From Nakamurella sp040546275 (lineage in GTDB: Bacteria; Actinomycetota; Actinomycetes; Mycobacteriales; Nakamurellaceae): 64,000 bases of DNA. Made by a program: the position numbers and the translations under genes. Below the pieces are notes generated by a model, which saw only the letters and a list, made by a program, of their open reading frames with translations, was not told the DNA's origin and did no database searches. Location of the stretch: the NCBI RefSeq assembly GCF_040546275.1, contig NZ_JBEPNO010000013.1, positions 103,792 through 167,791 on the forward strand, read 5' to 3'. Positions 25,956-34,601 of the stretch are shown here, piece by piece (positions within the stretch are counted from its first letter, which is position 1; each line of letters starts with the position of its first letter).

Positions 25956-27518
25956 GTGGCAGGCGCAACAGCTTCCTCTTCGCAGATCACCACCGGGACA
26001 ACCGGAACCGATCATGCCGAGCACAGTGTCCCGGCTGGTCTGAACGGATCAGTCCCCTCCCCCTCCAGCCCTGTTCTCGCCGAGGCTCCGGTCACCGCCG
26101 CCCCGGCGGCCGATGTGGCCCACCACAGTTCGACAGCCCACGGTCACACCGCCGCCCATGCGGTGCATGCCCCGGCCGCCCATGCTGCGGCAACGCACGC
26201 AGCGACCGCCCATGCGCCCGCCGCGCACACCGCGGTAGCCCATGCGCCTGCTGCGCACGCCCCGACCAAGCGGGCTCCGGCCAAGAAGCCCCGCCCGGTG
26301 AAGGCGGCTCCGGCTGTCGTCGCCGGTGACGCGGTCGAGGCTCCCGCAGAACTTGCCGACCTCGAGGTCGACGCCGCCGAGCTCGTCGAGGTGGAGGTCG
26401 TCGAGGTCGAGTCCGAGATCATCGAGGTCGGGGCCATCGAGCCCGACGCCGAAGAGGACGAGACGACCGACGAGAACGAGGCGAAGGCCAAGGCGGCCAC
26501 CCCAGCTACGTCGAAGGCCGAGTCCGACGAGTTCACCTGGGACGACGAAGAAGAGTCAGAGGCCCTCAAGCAGGCCCGCAAGGATGCCGAGCTGACGGCT
26601 TCCGCCGACTCGGTCCGCGCCTATCTGAAGCAGATCGGCAAGGTGGCCCTCCTCAATGCCGAGGAAGAGGTCGATCTGGCCAAGCGCATCGAAGCCGGGC
26701 TCTACTCGGTCGAGCGTGTCCGGCAGACCGCCGAAGCCGGCGAGAAGGTCACCACGCAGATGCGCCGAGACCTCAACTGGATCAAGCGGGACGGCGAGCG
26801 GGCCAAGAACCACCTGCTCGAGGCCAACCTCCGACTCGTGGTCTCGCTGGCCAAGCGCTACACCGGTCGCGGCATGGCGTTCCTCGACCTCATCCAGGAA
26901 GGCAACCTCGGTCTGATCCGTGCAGTCGAGAAGTTCGACTACACCAAGGGTTACAAGTTCTCCACCTATGCCACGTGGTGGATCCGCCAGGCCATCACCA
27001 GGGCCATGGCCGACCAGGCCCGGACCATCCGCATCCCGGTGCACATGGTCGAGGTCATCAACAAGCTCGGCCGCATCCAACGTGAGCTTCTCCAGGACCT
27101 GGGCCGCGAGCCCACCCCCGAAGAGCTCGCCAAGGAAATGGACATCACCCCGGACAAGGTGTTGGAGATCCAGCAGTACGCCCGAGAGCCGATTTCGCTC
27201 GACCAGACCATCGGTGACGAGGGTGATTCCCAGCTCGGCGACTTCATCGAGGACTCCGAGGCTGTCGTCGCCGTGGATGCCGTCTCGTTCACCCTGCTGC
27301 AGGACCAGCTCCAGGCCGTGCTGCAGACGCTGTCCGAGCGCGAAGCCGGCGTCGTCCGGCTGCGCTTCGGCCTGACCGACGGCCAGCCGCGCACCCTGGA
27401 CGAGATCGGCCAGGTCTACGGGGTCACGCGTGAGCGGATCCGTCAGATCGAGTCCAAGACCATGTCCAAGCTGCGTCACCCCTCGCGCTCGCAGGTCCTG
27501 CGCGACTACCTCGAATAA
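25956..27518 (+). CDS. sigA: primary sigma factor SigA (RpoD/HrdB)
   Basis: 520-residue housekeeping sigma-70. Region 1.2/2 runs from about residue 205 (DSVRAYLKQIGKVALLNAEEEVDLAKRIE) through the -10-recognition part (FLDLIQEGNLGLIRAVEKFDY...STYATWWIRQAI). Region 3 follows, and region 4 ends with the -35-binding helix-turn-helix LDEIGQVYGVTRERIRQIE. The N-terminal 200 residues are unusual: 12 histidines in about 50 residues (56-105) alternating with Ala, a basic KRAPAKKP patch and then a long acidic stretch. GTG 25956 has GAAAGG 7 nt upstream; an in-frame GTG at 25911 is the alternative. TACACT at 25839-25844 could be a distant -10 box. Confidence 0.95.
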   Translation: MAGATASSSQITTGTTGTDHAEHSVPAGLNGSVPSPSSPVLAEAPVTAAPAADVAHHSSTAHGHTAAHAVHAPAAHAAATHAATAHAPAAHTAVAHAPAAHAPTKRAPAKKPRPVKAAPAVVAGDAVEAPAELADLEVDAAELVEVEVVEVESEIIEVGAIEPDAEEDETTDENEAKAKAATPATSKAESDEFTWDDEEESEALKQARKDAELTASADSVRAYLKQIGKVALLNAEEEVDLAKRIEAGLYSVERVRQTAEAGEKVTTQMRRDLNWIKRDGERAKNHLLEANLRLVVSLAKRYTGRGMAFLDLIQEGNLGLIRAVEKFDYTKGYKFSTYATWWIRQAITRAMADQARTIRIPVHMVEVINKLGRIQRELLQDLGREPTPEELAKEMDITPDKVLEIQQYAREPISLDQTIGDEGDSQLGDFIEDSEAVVAVDAVSFTLLQDQLQAVLQTLSEREAGVVRLRFGLTDGQPRTLDEIGQVYGVTRERIRQIESKTMSKLRHPSRSQVLRDYLE

Positions 27519-27535
27519 GCCCTACCTGTTCAGCT

Positions 27536-27570
27536 GCGGCCCGTCCCCTTCTTTTTCGGAGACGGGCCGC
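27536..27570 (+). terminator. hairpin terminator after sigA
   Basis: A 10-bp perfect stem, GCGGCCCGTC (27536-27545) with GACGGGCCGC (27561-27570), starts 17 bp after the sigA stop. It has a T-rich loop but no long T tract afterwards. The 205 bp after it are GC-rich, with short repeats of GAGGCCCGCCGCC and no gene. Confidence 0.7.
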
Positions 27571-27775
27571 TTCTGCGTCACCCGGTCGACACCGCCCGCC
27601 GCCGAGGCCCGCCGCCGAGGCCCGCCGCCAGCGCGTCCCGGCAAGGTCCGCGGGGTCCTGGCAACGTCTGCGGGCCATGCCGAGACCCTGCAAACCTTGC
27701 CAAGACGGCGCGGCAGGGCGGTCGGGACGGCGCAGCGGGGCGGCCAAGACGGCGCAGCAGGGCGGCCGGAGCCGG

Positions 27776-29179
27776 CTAGAGGTTGCGCTGGCGCAGGCCG
27801 GCGGCGATCAGGGCCAGGACGACGGCGCCGCCGATCAGGAGCGCCGGACCGCGGGCGAACAGGCGGGCAGCGTCACGCGAATACTGTTGACCAACAACGA
27901 ATCCCGGCTGGAACGGCGCCTGGCGGGCGCGGAACGCCACCGCGGCGAACGCCGTCACCGGGACCAGGACCGCCATGAACTGCGGAGTGTGCAGGAGCAG
28001 GATCGGCGCGGTGAGCACGCCCCATACGACGGCGCCGATCTGAGGGATGACCATCGCCGCGGACCTGGCCTCGGCGCGATCGAGCCCGTACCGATCGGCC
28101 AGCGACGGTGTGGAGGCGAACTGACGGACCGTCCCGCAGAGCGCACTGATCGCGGTCACGGCGGAGACGAATGTGACGACCACCAGGGCGGCCGGGCCCC
28201 ACCCGACCCCGGAGAGCAGTGCCCATGAGCCGTACGGGAGCAGCGCAGTGGCGAACCAGCGAACGAGCGCCGGGCGGTCGCGCAGCAGCCGACGTCGGTC
28301 CATCGCCAGGACGACCCGGCGACCGGTCCCGGTCAGCGAACGGCTCACCGCACCGCTGGGTCGATGCCCCGGCCGGATCGCCAGCACGGCCGCCAGCGGA
28401 GCCAGCGACTGATCCTGGACGGCCAGCGCCAACGACGAGACCGACCCGGACCCGGCCGCCAACGAGGCCAGCGGGATCAGGCCCACACCGGACAGCCCGA
28501 GCGAGGTCAGTCCCAGCATGATCACCACCCCGGTCCCGGCCGCGGTCCACAGGGTGCCGGCCGTCAGGGGGTCGGCATGACGCAGGTTCACCACGATGGC
28601 CGCAGCCGCCATCACGACGACGCACCAGAGCCAGCCGCGGCCACGAGGAGCAGCGGCATGACGGATCCGCTGCTGCCACATGGCCACTCCCCCGGCCGAG
28701 ATCGCGGCGGCGATGCCGAGCAACACTGCCGCAAGTGCCGGACCGTGCCGAACGCCGGCCGCATCCGCCAGCACCGCCCCGAGGATCACGCCCGGAACCA
28801 CCAGCAACGCGACCAGGCCGACCGCACGCCGTCGCAGCAGCACGCCGCGGTCGAGCGGGGTGGACAACACCCACGCCCGCCACTCACGCGAAGCGGTGAC
28901 CGGCCCGATAGTGATGCAGGCCAGACCGATCAGGGCTGCCCCGGCGATCAACAGCAGCCCCGCGGCCGGCCAGTCCAGCGGCGGGTTGCTCGAGACCGAG
29001 GTGTTCAAATCGTTCCAGGTGCCGATCACGATGGCCGGCCCGAACCACAGGATCGCGACGACGATCTCGTACCGCATACCGGTACCGGTCCGGCGGCGTC
29101 CGAGAGAAGCGGCCACCCGCAGGTAGCGGGCGAAGCCGGCGGGATCCGTCGACGTCGGAACGGGGGCTGCCCTCGTCAC
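27776..29179 (-). CDS. ABC exporter permease, DUF6297-like
   Basis: 467-residue membrane protein with roughly ten to twelve helices and no other recognised domain; it resembles actinobacterial ABC permeases of the DUF6297 type. GTG 29179 overlaps the ATPase stop by 4 bp, so it is the membrane partner of that ATPase. The segment TASREWRAWVLSTPLDRGVLLRRR is characteristic of these exporter permeases, with the cytoplasmic loop next to the helices. Cargo is unknown. It is the last gene of the run that starts with blaI. Confidence 0.78.
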   Translation of the reverse strand: MTRAAPVPTSTDPAGFARYLRVAASLGRRRTGTGMRYEIVVAILWFGPAIVIGTWNDLNTSVSSNPPLDWPAAGLLLIAGAALIGLACITIGPVTASREWRAWVLSTPLDRGVLLRRRAVGLVALLVVPGVILGAVLADAAGVRHGPALAAVLLGIAAAISAGGVAMWQQRIRHAAAPRGRGWLWCVVVMAAAAIVVNLRHADPLTAGTLWTAAGTGVVIMLGLTSLGLSGVGLIPLASLAAGSGSVSSLALAVQDQSLAPLAAVLAIRPGHRPSGAVSRSLTGTGRRVVLAMDRRRLLRDRPALVRWFATALLPYGSWALLSGVGWGPAALVVVTFVSAVTAISALCGTVRQFASTPSLADRYGLDRAEARSAAMVIPQIGAVVWGVLTAPILLLHTPQFMAVLVPVTAFAAVAFRARQAPFQPGFVVGQQYSRDAARLFARGPALLIGGAVVLALIAAGLRQRNL

Positions 29180-29889
29180 TGACCCACCCGACCGCCGAGA
29201 TCGCCTTCTCCACCTGGGTTTTCGGGATCCTCACCCCCTGCGTCGTCGGCCTCGACGTCCATCAACTCGACCGACAGCGCCACCTCCGAGTCGGCGACCT
29301 CAGCGACGAGATCGGCGTCGTGGCAAGCCATCAGCACGGCCACCCCTGCCCGCTGTTCAGCGGAAATCCTGCGCGCCAACCACTCCCGGCCCTGGACGTC
29401 CAGGTTCTGCTCGGGCTCGTCCAAGATCAGCAGTCGGCGCGGACGCACGAAGCAGGACGCCAGACCCATCCGACGACGTTGCCCCTGGGACAAGGTGAAC
29501 GGGAAACGGTCGCGCTGCTCGGTGAGCCCCAATTCTTCGAGCACCTCGTCGACGATGCCGTCCGGGTGGTCGGCCCCGTGCGCGCGGGCCATGAACTCCA
29601 GGTGCTCGCGCACGGTGAGGTCGGTGAACTCGTCACCCGCCCCGAGCCCGAGGGCGACCGCCCCGCGGACCGCCGGGAGGCTGTCCTGATAGGGCGCGCC
29701 CCGGAACAGCACCACCCCGGCATCCGGCTCGTCCCAGCCCACCACACACCGCAAGAGGGTCGACTTCCCGGATCCGTTGGACCCGGTCAGCGCCACCACC
29801 TCACCCGGCTCGACGGTGAAGCTGACGTTGACCAGCACCGGACTGTCACCGAAAGACTTGCTGACCTCCCGCACCTCGAGCAAGGGCAC
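29176..29889 (-). CDS. ABC transporter ATPase
   Basis: 237-residue ATPase with Walker A GSNGSGKS (36-43), signature LSQGQRRRMGLA and Walker B RLLILDEPEQNLD, of the CcmA/exporter type. The Q-loop region and H-loop (MACHDADL) are intact. After the ATPase core there is an acidic tail of about 35 residues (DVEADDAGGEDPENPGGEG). GTG 29889 is chosen because the protein then starts MPLLEVREVSKSFG; there is no good ribosome site, and a 60-residue in-frame extension upstream has no similarity. Works with the permease directly downstream. Confidence 0.85.
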   Translation of the reverse strand: MPLLEVREVSKSFGDSPVLVNVSFTVEPGEVVALTGSNGSGKSTLLRCVVGWDEPDAGVVLFRGAPYQDSLPAVRGAVALGLGAGDEFTDLTVREHLEFMARAHGADHPDGIVDEVLEELGLTEQRDRFPFTLSQGQRRRMGLASCFVRPRRLLILDEPEQNLDVQGREWLARRISAEQRAGVAVLMACHDADLVAEVADSEVALSVELMDVEADDAGGEDPENPGGEGDLGGRVGQ

Positions 29890-29915
29890 GATGCGGGCGG
29901 GGCGGCGAGGCGCGC

Positions 29916-30182
29916 TCAGAGCCAGCTGCCGTCTCGTGGACCGCGGACCCAGTTCTTGGTGGGCTGGACCTGCGCCTTGATCGCCACGATCGCCGTGGCA
30001 CGGACCACCACGCCGCTGCCCGGCGTGGTCTCGTGCAGCCCATCCTCTTCGCGGGCAATCGCGATCCACCGGTTGGCGATCGCGCTCGCCGCCGCGCGAT
30101 CGGGCAGATCGTGCCCGACGATCACCCTCGTCCCGCTGCTCAACTCGATCCAGACCTCGTGCAGCTGATCGGGTTCAGCCAC
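29916..30182 (-). CDS. small hypothetical protein, 88 aa
   Basis: I do not recognise this family. The predicted product is soluble, with a beta-rich start (HEVWIELSSGTRVIVGHDLP), a helix (DRAAASAIANRWIAIA) and a strand-rich end; no cysteines, signal peptide or membrane segment. GTG 30182 overlaps the stop of the S9 peptidase gene by 8 bp and the ATPase start lies 26 bp downstream, so it is embedded in the operon. Codon use looks like its neighbours. Confidence 0.6.
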   Translation of the reverse strand: MAEPDQLHEVWIELSSGTRVIVGHDLPDRAAASAIANRWIAIAREEDGLHETTPGSGVVVRATAIVAIKAQVQPTKNWVRGPRDGSWL

Positions 30183-32337
30183 CGGAGACGCCTGCGTCGG
30201 GGGCCGGCGGGCCACCGAGCAGGGACGGCACCGGCGCGGCGGCCGCGTCCAGCACATGCTCGGCCAGGAAGCCGAGAACGACCTCGTACCAGACCTTCGC
30301 GTGCCCGGGCGTCAGCACCCAGTGATTCTCCGACGGGAAGTACAGGAACCGATGTGGACTGCGGCCGTCGGCATCGGCCGGCAACCCGGACTTGGACAGC
30401 AGGTCGTACCAGAGGCGGATGCCCTGACCGATCGGTACCCGATAGTCCTTGTCGCCGTGGATCACCAGCATCGGCGTATTGATGGAAGAGATGAACAGGT
30501 GCGGCGAGTTGCCGGCCGTCATCGACGGCGACATCTCCCGCCCCCAGTAGTTCGCGCCGTCGGTGGTCGGTCCGAACTCGTCGAGTGACCACAGGCTCGC
30601 ATGCGTGACGACGGCCTTGAAACGATCGGTGTGGCCGGCCACCCAGTTGGCCATGTAGCCGCCGAAGGAGCCGCCCATCGCTGCGGTACGGCTGGCGTCG
30701 ATGTCGTCCCGGGCCTCGACCTCGTCGGTGACGGCCATCAGATCGGTGAACGGTGCACCGCCCCAGGCGCCCCACCCGCGCTGGATGAAGTCCTGCCCGT
30801 AGCCCGTGGACAGCGCGGGGTCCGGCAGCAGGACCGCATAGCCGGCGGCGACCATCATCCACGGAGTCCACCGCCACGACCAGCTGTTCCACGAACCCAG
30901 CGGACCGCCGTGGATCCACAGCAGCAACGGCGCGGGGTGATCGGCGTCGGCGCCGTGCGGCAGTGCCAGCCAGCCGCGCACCGCCACACCGTCCGACGCG
31001 CTGGCCCTGATGTCCACCAGGGTTCCCGGCAGCTCCGGGTGCCGAGCGGGAGCCGGGAGCTCGACGACGGTTCCGGCGGCCGCACCGATCAGACTGATCC
31101 GCACGGGGTGGGCAGGGGTCGCGTAGCTGGTCCGCAGCGCGTACAGCGATGCACCGTCGGGTGACGGCGCCAACTCGGTGTACGAGGCATCGTCATCGGT
31201 CAGCTGACGGACACCACCGGCCAGATCGAGGACGAAGACCGGCGACCGGCCGTCCTGGTCCGCGGCCACCAGCAGTCCGGTGCCGTCGGCGGTCCACGCC
31301 ATGTCGGAGGGCCAGCGATCCCAGTCGGCCGACGGCCTCGACACCGTCCCACCCTGCACGTCCACCACTTCCACGGTCACCTGCGGCGCCAGCTCCGGCG
31401 TCGAGAGCCGCTCCCTGATGTACGCGACCCTGGTGCCGTCCGGCGAGAGCAGCGGAGAGAACAGATCGGCGTCCGGGTCGTCCCGCAGCACGCGTCGATC
31501 GCCCGACGCCACGTCGATCAGGCAGATGACGCTGCGCTGATCACCCGAACCGACGGGTCGGTGCCATCCGGTGACCACCAGAGTGCCGTCCTGGCTCAGA
31601 TCCGCACCCTGCTCCCGCAGTGCCCCGTCGGGCGCAGGCGTCAGGTCGCGCAGCTCCAGGCGCCCAACGGCAGTCGATCCTGACGCCCCCGAGAGGTCAC
31701 CAGCCAGCAGGTGCGGACGGTCAGGACCGAGGTCGTGGTCCCAGAAACGCACCGGATAGCCGTCGTGCAGGATCGCCGAGATCCCGGCGTCCTTGCGGGC
31801 TTTGCGGAGCTCGTCGTCGTTCGACAGGTCGGTGGCGCCCGGCAGGACGGGCGCCGGCACGACGACGACCGGCGACTTCGCCGCCGCCATCACACCGGAG
31901 AAGCCGCCGATCCGGGAGGCCACCACCCGTGCCTCTCCCAGCCCGGACGGCAGCAGCCAGAGCGGTGCCCGGTCGGTGGCCTCGACGTCATCCGGGTCGG
32001 TCCGCTTCGAGGTGAACAGCAGATCTCCGGTGTGCGTGAAGACCGCACTCGACTCACCCGTCGCGCCACGGGTCAGTCGAACCGCCGGCTGCTCCCCCCG
32101 CGGGTCGACGCGCCAGAGCGCGCTCTGATATCGGTGCGACTTCGGGTCCGGTGTACTCACGCCGACCACCAGTTGCGAGCCGTCGGGCGAGAGCTTCAAA
32201 CCGGACATCCGCGGCAGTGCGACGAACTCGTCCAGGTTGTGGAAGGGAGTCGCAGTCGGGGTTCCGGCCTGGTCGCGCCTCCCGGACGAATGGTCGGCAG
32301 GCTGCGGATCAGAGGTGTCCATCGATGATGTGCTCAC
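30175..32337 (-). CDS. S9-family prolyl oligopeptidase / acyl-peptide hydrolase
   Basis: 720-residue serine peptidase of clan SC: an N-terminal beta-propeller (WD40-like segments such as LSPDGSQLVVG and LSPDGTRVAYIRE) and a C-terminal alpha/beta-hydrolase domain. The nucleophile is S557 in MGGSFGGYM, and the catalytic histidine is in SENHWVLTPGH near the end. No signal peptide, so cytosolic cleavage of short peptides is expected. GTG 32337 is used; ATG 32322 five codons later is equally possible. It lies 137 bp after the M56 protease gene and overlaps the small protein, in the blaI-led run. Confidence 0.9.
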   Translation of the reverse strand: MSTSSMDTSDPQPADHSSGRRDQAGTPTATPFHNLDEFVALPRMSGLKLSPDGSQLVVGVSTPDPKSHRYQSALWRVDPRGEQPAVRLTRGATGESSAVFTHTGDLLFTSKRTDPDDVEATDRAPLWLLPSGLGEARVVASRIGGFSGVMAAAKSPVVVVPAPVLPGATDLSNDDELRKARKDAGISAILHDGYPVRFWDHDLGPDRPHLLAGDLSGASGSTAVGRLELRDLTPAPDGALREQGADLSQDGTLVVTGWHRPVGSGDQRSVICLIDVASGDRRVLRDDPDADLFSPLLSPDGTRVAYIRERLSTPELAPQVTVEVVDVQGGTVSRPSADWDRWPSDMAWTADGTGLLVAADQDGRSPVFVLDLAGGVRQLTDDDASYTELAPSPDGASLYALRTSYATPAHPVRISLIGAAAGTVVELPAPARHPELPGTLVDIRASASDGVAVRGWLALPHGADADHPAPLLLWIHGGPLGSWNSWSWRWTPWMMVAAGYAVLLPDPALSTGYGQDFIQRGWGAWGGAPFTDLMAVTDEVEARDDIDASRTAAMGGSFGGYMANWVAGHTDRFKAVVTHASLWSLDEFGPTTDGANYWGREMSPSMTAGNSPHLFISSINTPMLVIHGDKDYRVPIGQGIRLWYDLLSKSGLPADADGRSPHRFLYFPSENHWVLTPGHAKVWYEVVLGFLAEHVLDAAAAPVPSLLGGPPAPDAGVSGG

Positions 32338-32474
32338 CCTGATTTCCTACCACGTCAGAACGACAGCGACGCGGGCCGAAGGCTCGCCGGAGGTGTCGTG
32401 GATGGTCCTGGTGGGTGGGCGTGGCTCCGAAACGGACTCCACGACGACAGCGGCCACAGCAGAACGACAGCGCG

Positions 32475-33500
32475 TCATCTCCACCCGATCAGGAGCAGTC
32501 CCACCGGGACGACGAGGAGTAGACCCGCAACGACGTGCACGCAGACCAGCGAGTACATCGGGAGGGGGCAGGGTCGAAGCAACCGTTCGACCCTGGCGGC
32601 CACCGAGCGACCTGCGACCGCCGGGGTCACCTGGGCGAGCGGAGCAACGGGAGATCGATGCGGACCGATCTCTCCGGACGCGCCGGGAACCCCGGCCAGC
32701 GCCACCGTGGCCAGCGCTCTGGCCAGCGTCGCCGGGGACGATCGACGGACGGCCCAGTCGTCGGCCAGCATCTCGGTCAGCTCGGCGACCGACTCGGCCG
32801 CCGCACGCACCCCCGGCAGCCAGCCCAGTGCGGTGCCCCAGGCCTGGAAGGGCAGGACCAGCAGGTCGTGTCGGCTGCGGACGTGCGCCTTCTCGTGGTC
32901 GATCACGGCGACCAGTTCCGCCCGGTCGAGCAGATCGAGCATCCCGGCCGACAGCACCACCCGCGAATGCCACCCGGGCAGCGTGTAGGCCACCGCCATC
33001 GAGTGGTCGAGGATGCGAACATCGGCCAGCAGATCGCCGACTTCCCGATCGCTTCCGACGCCGCAGCGGTCGGAGGTCACGACGGGGCTGCGTCCGCCGG
33101 TCAGCAGGTCGAGCAACAGCCGATGGGCCCGGCGCCGTCGCACGGTCAGGATGACGCTGCGGATGAGCACGCCGAACAGGATCAGGGCCGCGGAGGTGGC
33201 GAGCGTGCCGCTGATGATGCCGTGGCCCGTCATCCCCACCAGGGCCTGTCCGTCGAACAGTCGCTGCAGCCACCGAAACAGGGCGGTGGCGATGTTGTTG
33301 CCGAGAGGTTCGAGGGCGATGACGAAGCCTGCTCCCACGAGACAGACGCCGGCGGACAGGCAGACGGCCTGCCAGAGCACCAGCGCCGCGCGAGGAGCAC
33401 GTCTGGTCCACGAGGCCCTGGCGAGCAGGGCACTGAGCGGCGCGGCCAGCAGGACCGAGGTCACTGCCAGACCCACCGCCAGGACGGTTGCGACCGGCAC
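32475..33500 (-). CDS. M56-family membrane metallopeptidase (BlaR1-like)
   Basis: Integral-membrane zinc protease of about 341 residues with three N-terminal helices, a cytoplasmic protease segment with the zinc motif HEKAH (202-206), and a final C-terminal helix. In M56 proteins such as BlaR1 and MecR1, activation leads to loss of the BlaI-type repressor. This protein ends directly after the last helix and has no penicillin-binding sensor domain, so the signal must be sensed otherwise. GTG 33500 is chosen over TTG 33509 because a TAGATT -10 box lies exactly 7 nt upstream. It is 36 bp downstream of blaI. Confidence 0.87.
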   Translation of the reverse strand: MPVATVLAVGLAVTSVLLAAPLSALLARASWTRRAPRAALVLWQAVCLSAGVCLVGAGFVIALEPLGNNIATALFRWLQRLFDGQALVGMTGHGIISGTLATSAALILFGVLIRSVILTVRRRRAHRLLLDLLTGGRSPVVTSDRCGVGSDREVGDLLADVRILDHSMAVAYTLPGWHSRVVLSAGMLDLLDRAELVAVIDHEKAHVRSRHDLLVLPFQAWGTALGWLPGVRAAAESVAELTEMLADDWAVRRSSPATLARALATVALAGVPGASGEIGPHRSPVAPLAQVTPAVAGRSVAARVERLLRPCPLPMYSLVCVHVVAGLLLVVPVGLLLIGWR

Positions 33501-33507
33501 GTGGACC

Positions 33508-33513
33508 AATCTA
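33508..33513 (-). promoter_or_regulatory. -10 box TAGATT, leaderless start of M56 gene
   Basis: On the minus strand TAGATT is followed by 7 nt and then GTG 33500, with no ribosome site. It would give the protease its own promoter in addition to read-through from blaI. Confidence 0.45.
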
Positions 33514-33536
33514 CGGCTGTGAGGGATCTCTCGCGG

Positions 33537-33884
33537 TCAGCGACCGTCGAGGGCCCGGCGGAGGGCCTCGATGTCCTCCGGTGAGACGGCTCCGACGAAC
33601 CGGGCCAGGGCGTCATCACGATCGCCTGCGGTGTCCAACACCTGCCGCATCAACTCGGCGGTGTGCTCCTCGCGACCGGCGACGGCCTCGTAGGTATGGG
33701 CCCGGCCATCCCTGGCGCGGCGCACGATGCCCTTGCCCTCCAGACGGGACAACACGGTCAGCACCGTGGTCACGGCCAGCTCACGACCGGTCAGCGCATC
33801 GGTGACCGCTCGCGCCGTCATCGGCTCGACCGCGTCCCACAGGACGTCGACAACTGCACGTTCCAACTCACCACGGCCAACCAC
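33537..33884 (-). CDS. blaI: BlaI/MecI-family transcriptional repressor
   Basis: 115-residue winged-helix repressor: AVVDVLWDAVEPMTARAVTDAL and VTTVLTVLSRLEGKGIVRR make up the DNA-binding domain, and the C-terminal helix region is the dimerisation and proteolysis part. It is normally inactivated through an M56 protease, here the next gene. GTG 33884 has GGAAGG 7 nt upstream, a clear ribosome site. The upstream region carries a palindromic operator candidate. Divergent from the LuxR-type gene. Confidence 0.9.
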   Translation of the reverse strand: MVGRGELERAVVDVLWDAVEPMTARAVTDALTGRELAVTTVLTVLSRLEGKGIVRRARDGRAHTYEAVAGREEHTAELMRQVLDTAGDRDDALARFVGAVSPEDIEALRRALDGR

Positions 33885-33914
33885 GTCTGTACCTTCCCAT
33901 GCGCTCGCTGAGGA

Positions 33915-33938
33915 TTCTACTTCCCGTAGAACTTCTAC
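33915..33938. promoter_or_regulatory. palindromic BlaI-type operator
   Basis: Three alternating half sites: TTCTAC (33915-33920), GTAGAA (33926-33931) and TTCTAC (33933-33938), giving two overlapping inverted repeats, one with a 5-nt and one with a 1-nt spacer. This resembles BlaI operators of the TACNNNNGTA type. It starts 31 bp upstream of blaI and overlaps the expected -35 region of the divergent luxR gene, so one repressor could control both directions. Confidence 0.65.
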
Positions 33939-33949
33939 GAGTTGTCGAA

Positions 33950-33955
33950 TATGAT
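33950..33955 (+). promoter_or_regulatory. -10 box TATGAT, leaderless start of LuxR gene
   Basis: TATGAT is followed by 6 nt and then ATG 33962. The -35 position falls within the palindromic operator. Confidence 0.55.
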
Positions 33956-33961
33956 GGAGCC

Positions 33962-34225
33962 ATGTCAGCCAGCGTCGCCGGTGCGCAGTCCGGCCTCAAC
34001 CCTCGGCATCTCACGCCCAGGGAAGATCAGGTCCTGCGCCTCATCGGGCTGGGCCTCACCAATCGTGAGATCGGGGGGCGACTCGGGATCGCGGAGAAGA
34101 CCGTCAAGAACACCGTGACGGTCGTCCTGGCCAAGCTGGGTCTGCAACGCCGGACCCAGGCGGTCATCTACGTCACGGTACGGCGAATCGCCGCCGATCA
34201 GGCTGCCGCCCAGCATCGGGGTTGA
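33962..34225 (+). CDS. small LuxR-type helix-turn-helix protein
   Basis: 87-residue protein consisting almost only of a LuxR/GerE DNA-binding domain: LTPREDQVLRLIGLGLTNREIGGRLGIAEKTVKNTV. No receiver or ligand-binding domain is present. ATG 33962 is preferred to an in-frame start at 33899 because a TATGAT -10 box lies 6 nt before it. It is divergent from blaI and likely repressed through the shared operator; the target genes are unknown. Confidence 0.82.
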   Translation: MSASVAGAQSGLNPRHLTPREDQVLRLIGLGLTNREIGGRLGIAEKTVKNTVTVVLAKLGLQRRTQAVIYVTVRRIAADQAAAQHRG

Positions 34226-34508
34226 CCGACTCGCCGCTGACTGCTCGGACGCCGCACAGCTTTCCGACGACGGCGGCGGCCTGCGCAGGACGGCCGGGAC
34301 AGGAAGCGTTCACCCCGGACCGCAGAACGGGCGACTGGTGGTGGCTGCGGTCACAAAACAGTCTCAAATCGACGCGTGGCGTTCGCCACGGGCGAAGTCC
34401 GGGCATTTTCGACGTATCCAATGGCACCATGAACTGGTCCTAGTCAATGTTCGAGTAGTACACCGGTCCGAAACGGTCGCGGCCTCGAACCTCAGATCAC
34501 CACCGGGT

Positions 34509-34528
34509 GAATGTGCTGTCACACATTC
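34509..34528. promoter_or_regulatory. inverted repeat upstream of DUF7455 gene
   Basis: GAATGTG and CACATTC separated by 6 nt, immediately upstream of the candidate ECF promoter. Possible operator; no regulator is identified. The rest of the 394-bp gap between luxR and this gene (34226-34619) shows no coding frame with a ribosome site. Confidence 0.4.
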
Positions 34529-34537
34529 GCTCCGGTG

Positions 34538-34563
34538 GGAACAGACCGATGTCCCAGGACGTC
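34538..34563 (+). promoter_or_regulatory. ECF-type promoter candidate for DUF7455 gene
   Basis: GGAAC (34538-34542), a 17-bp spacer and CGTC (34560-34563) fit the SigE/SigH-type pattern GGAAY-N17-CGTY of actinobacteria. The sigB promoter has the same form. The implied transcript has a leader of about 50 nt. Confidence 0.4.
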
Positions 34564-34582
34564 GGAATAGAGGTACACGTAA

Positions 34583-34601
34583 GCCACCGTTCCTCGGTGG
34601 C
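34583..34601 (+). promoter_or_regulatory. small hairpin in DUF7455 leader
   Basis: GCCACCG and CGGTGGC (7-bp stem, 5-nt loop) end 7 nt before the GGGAGGA ribosome site of the gene. It could modulate translation. Confidence 0.35.
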
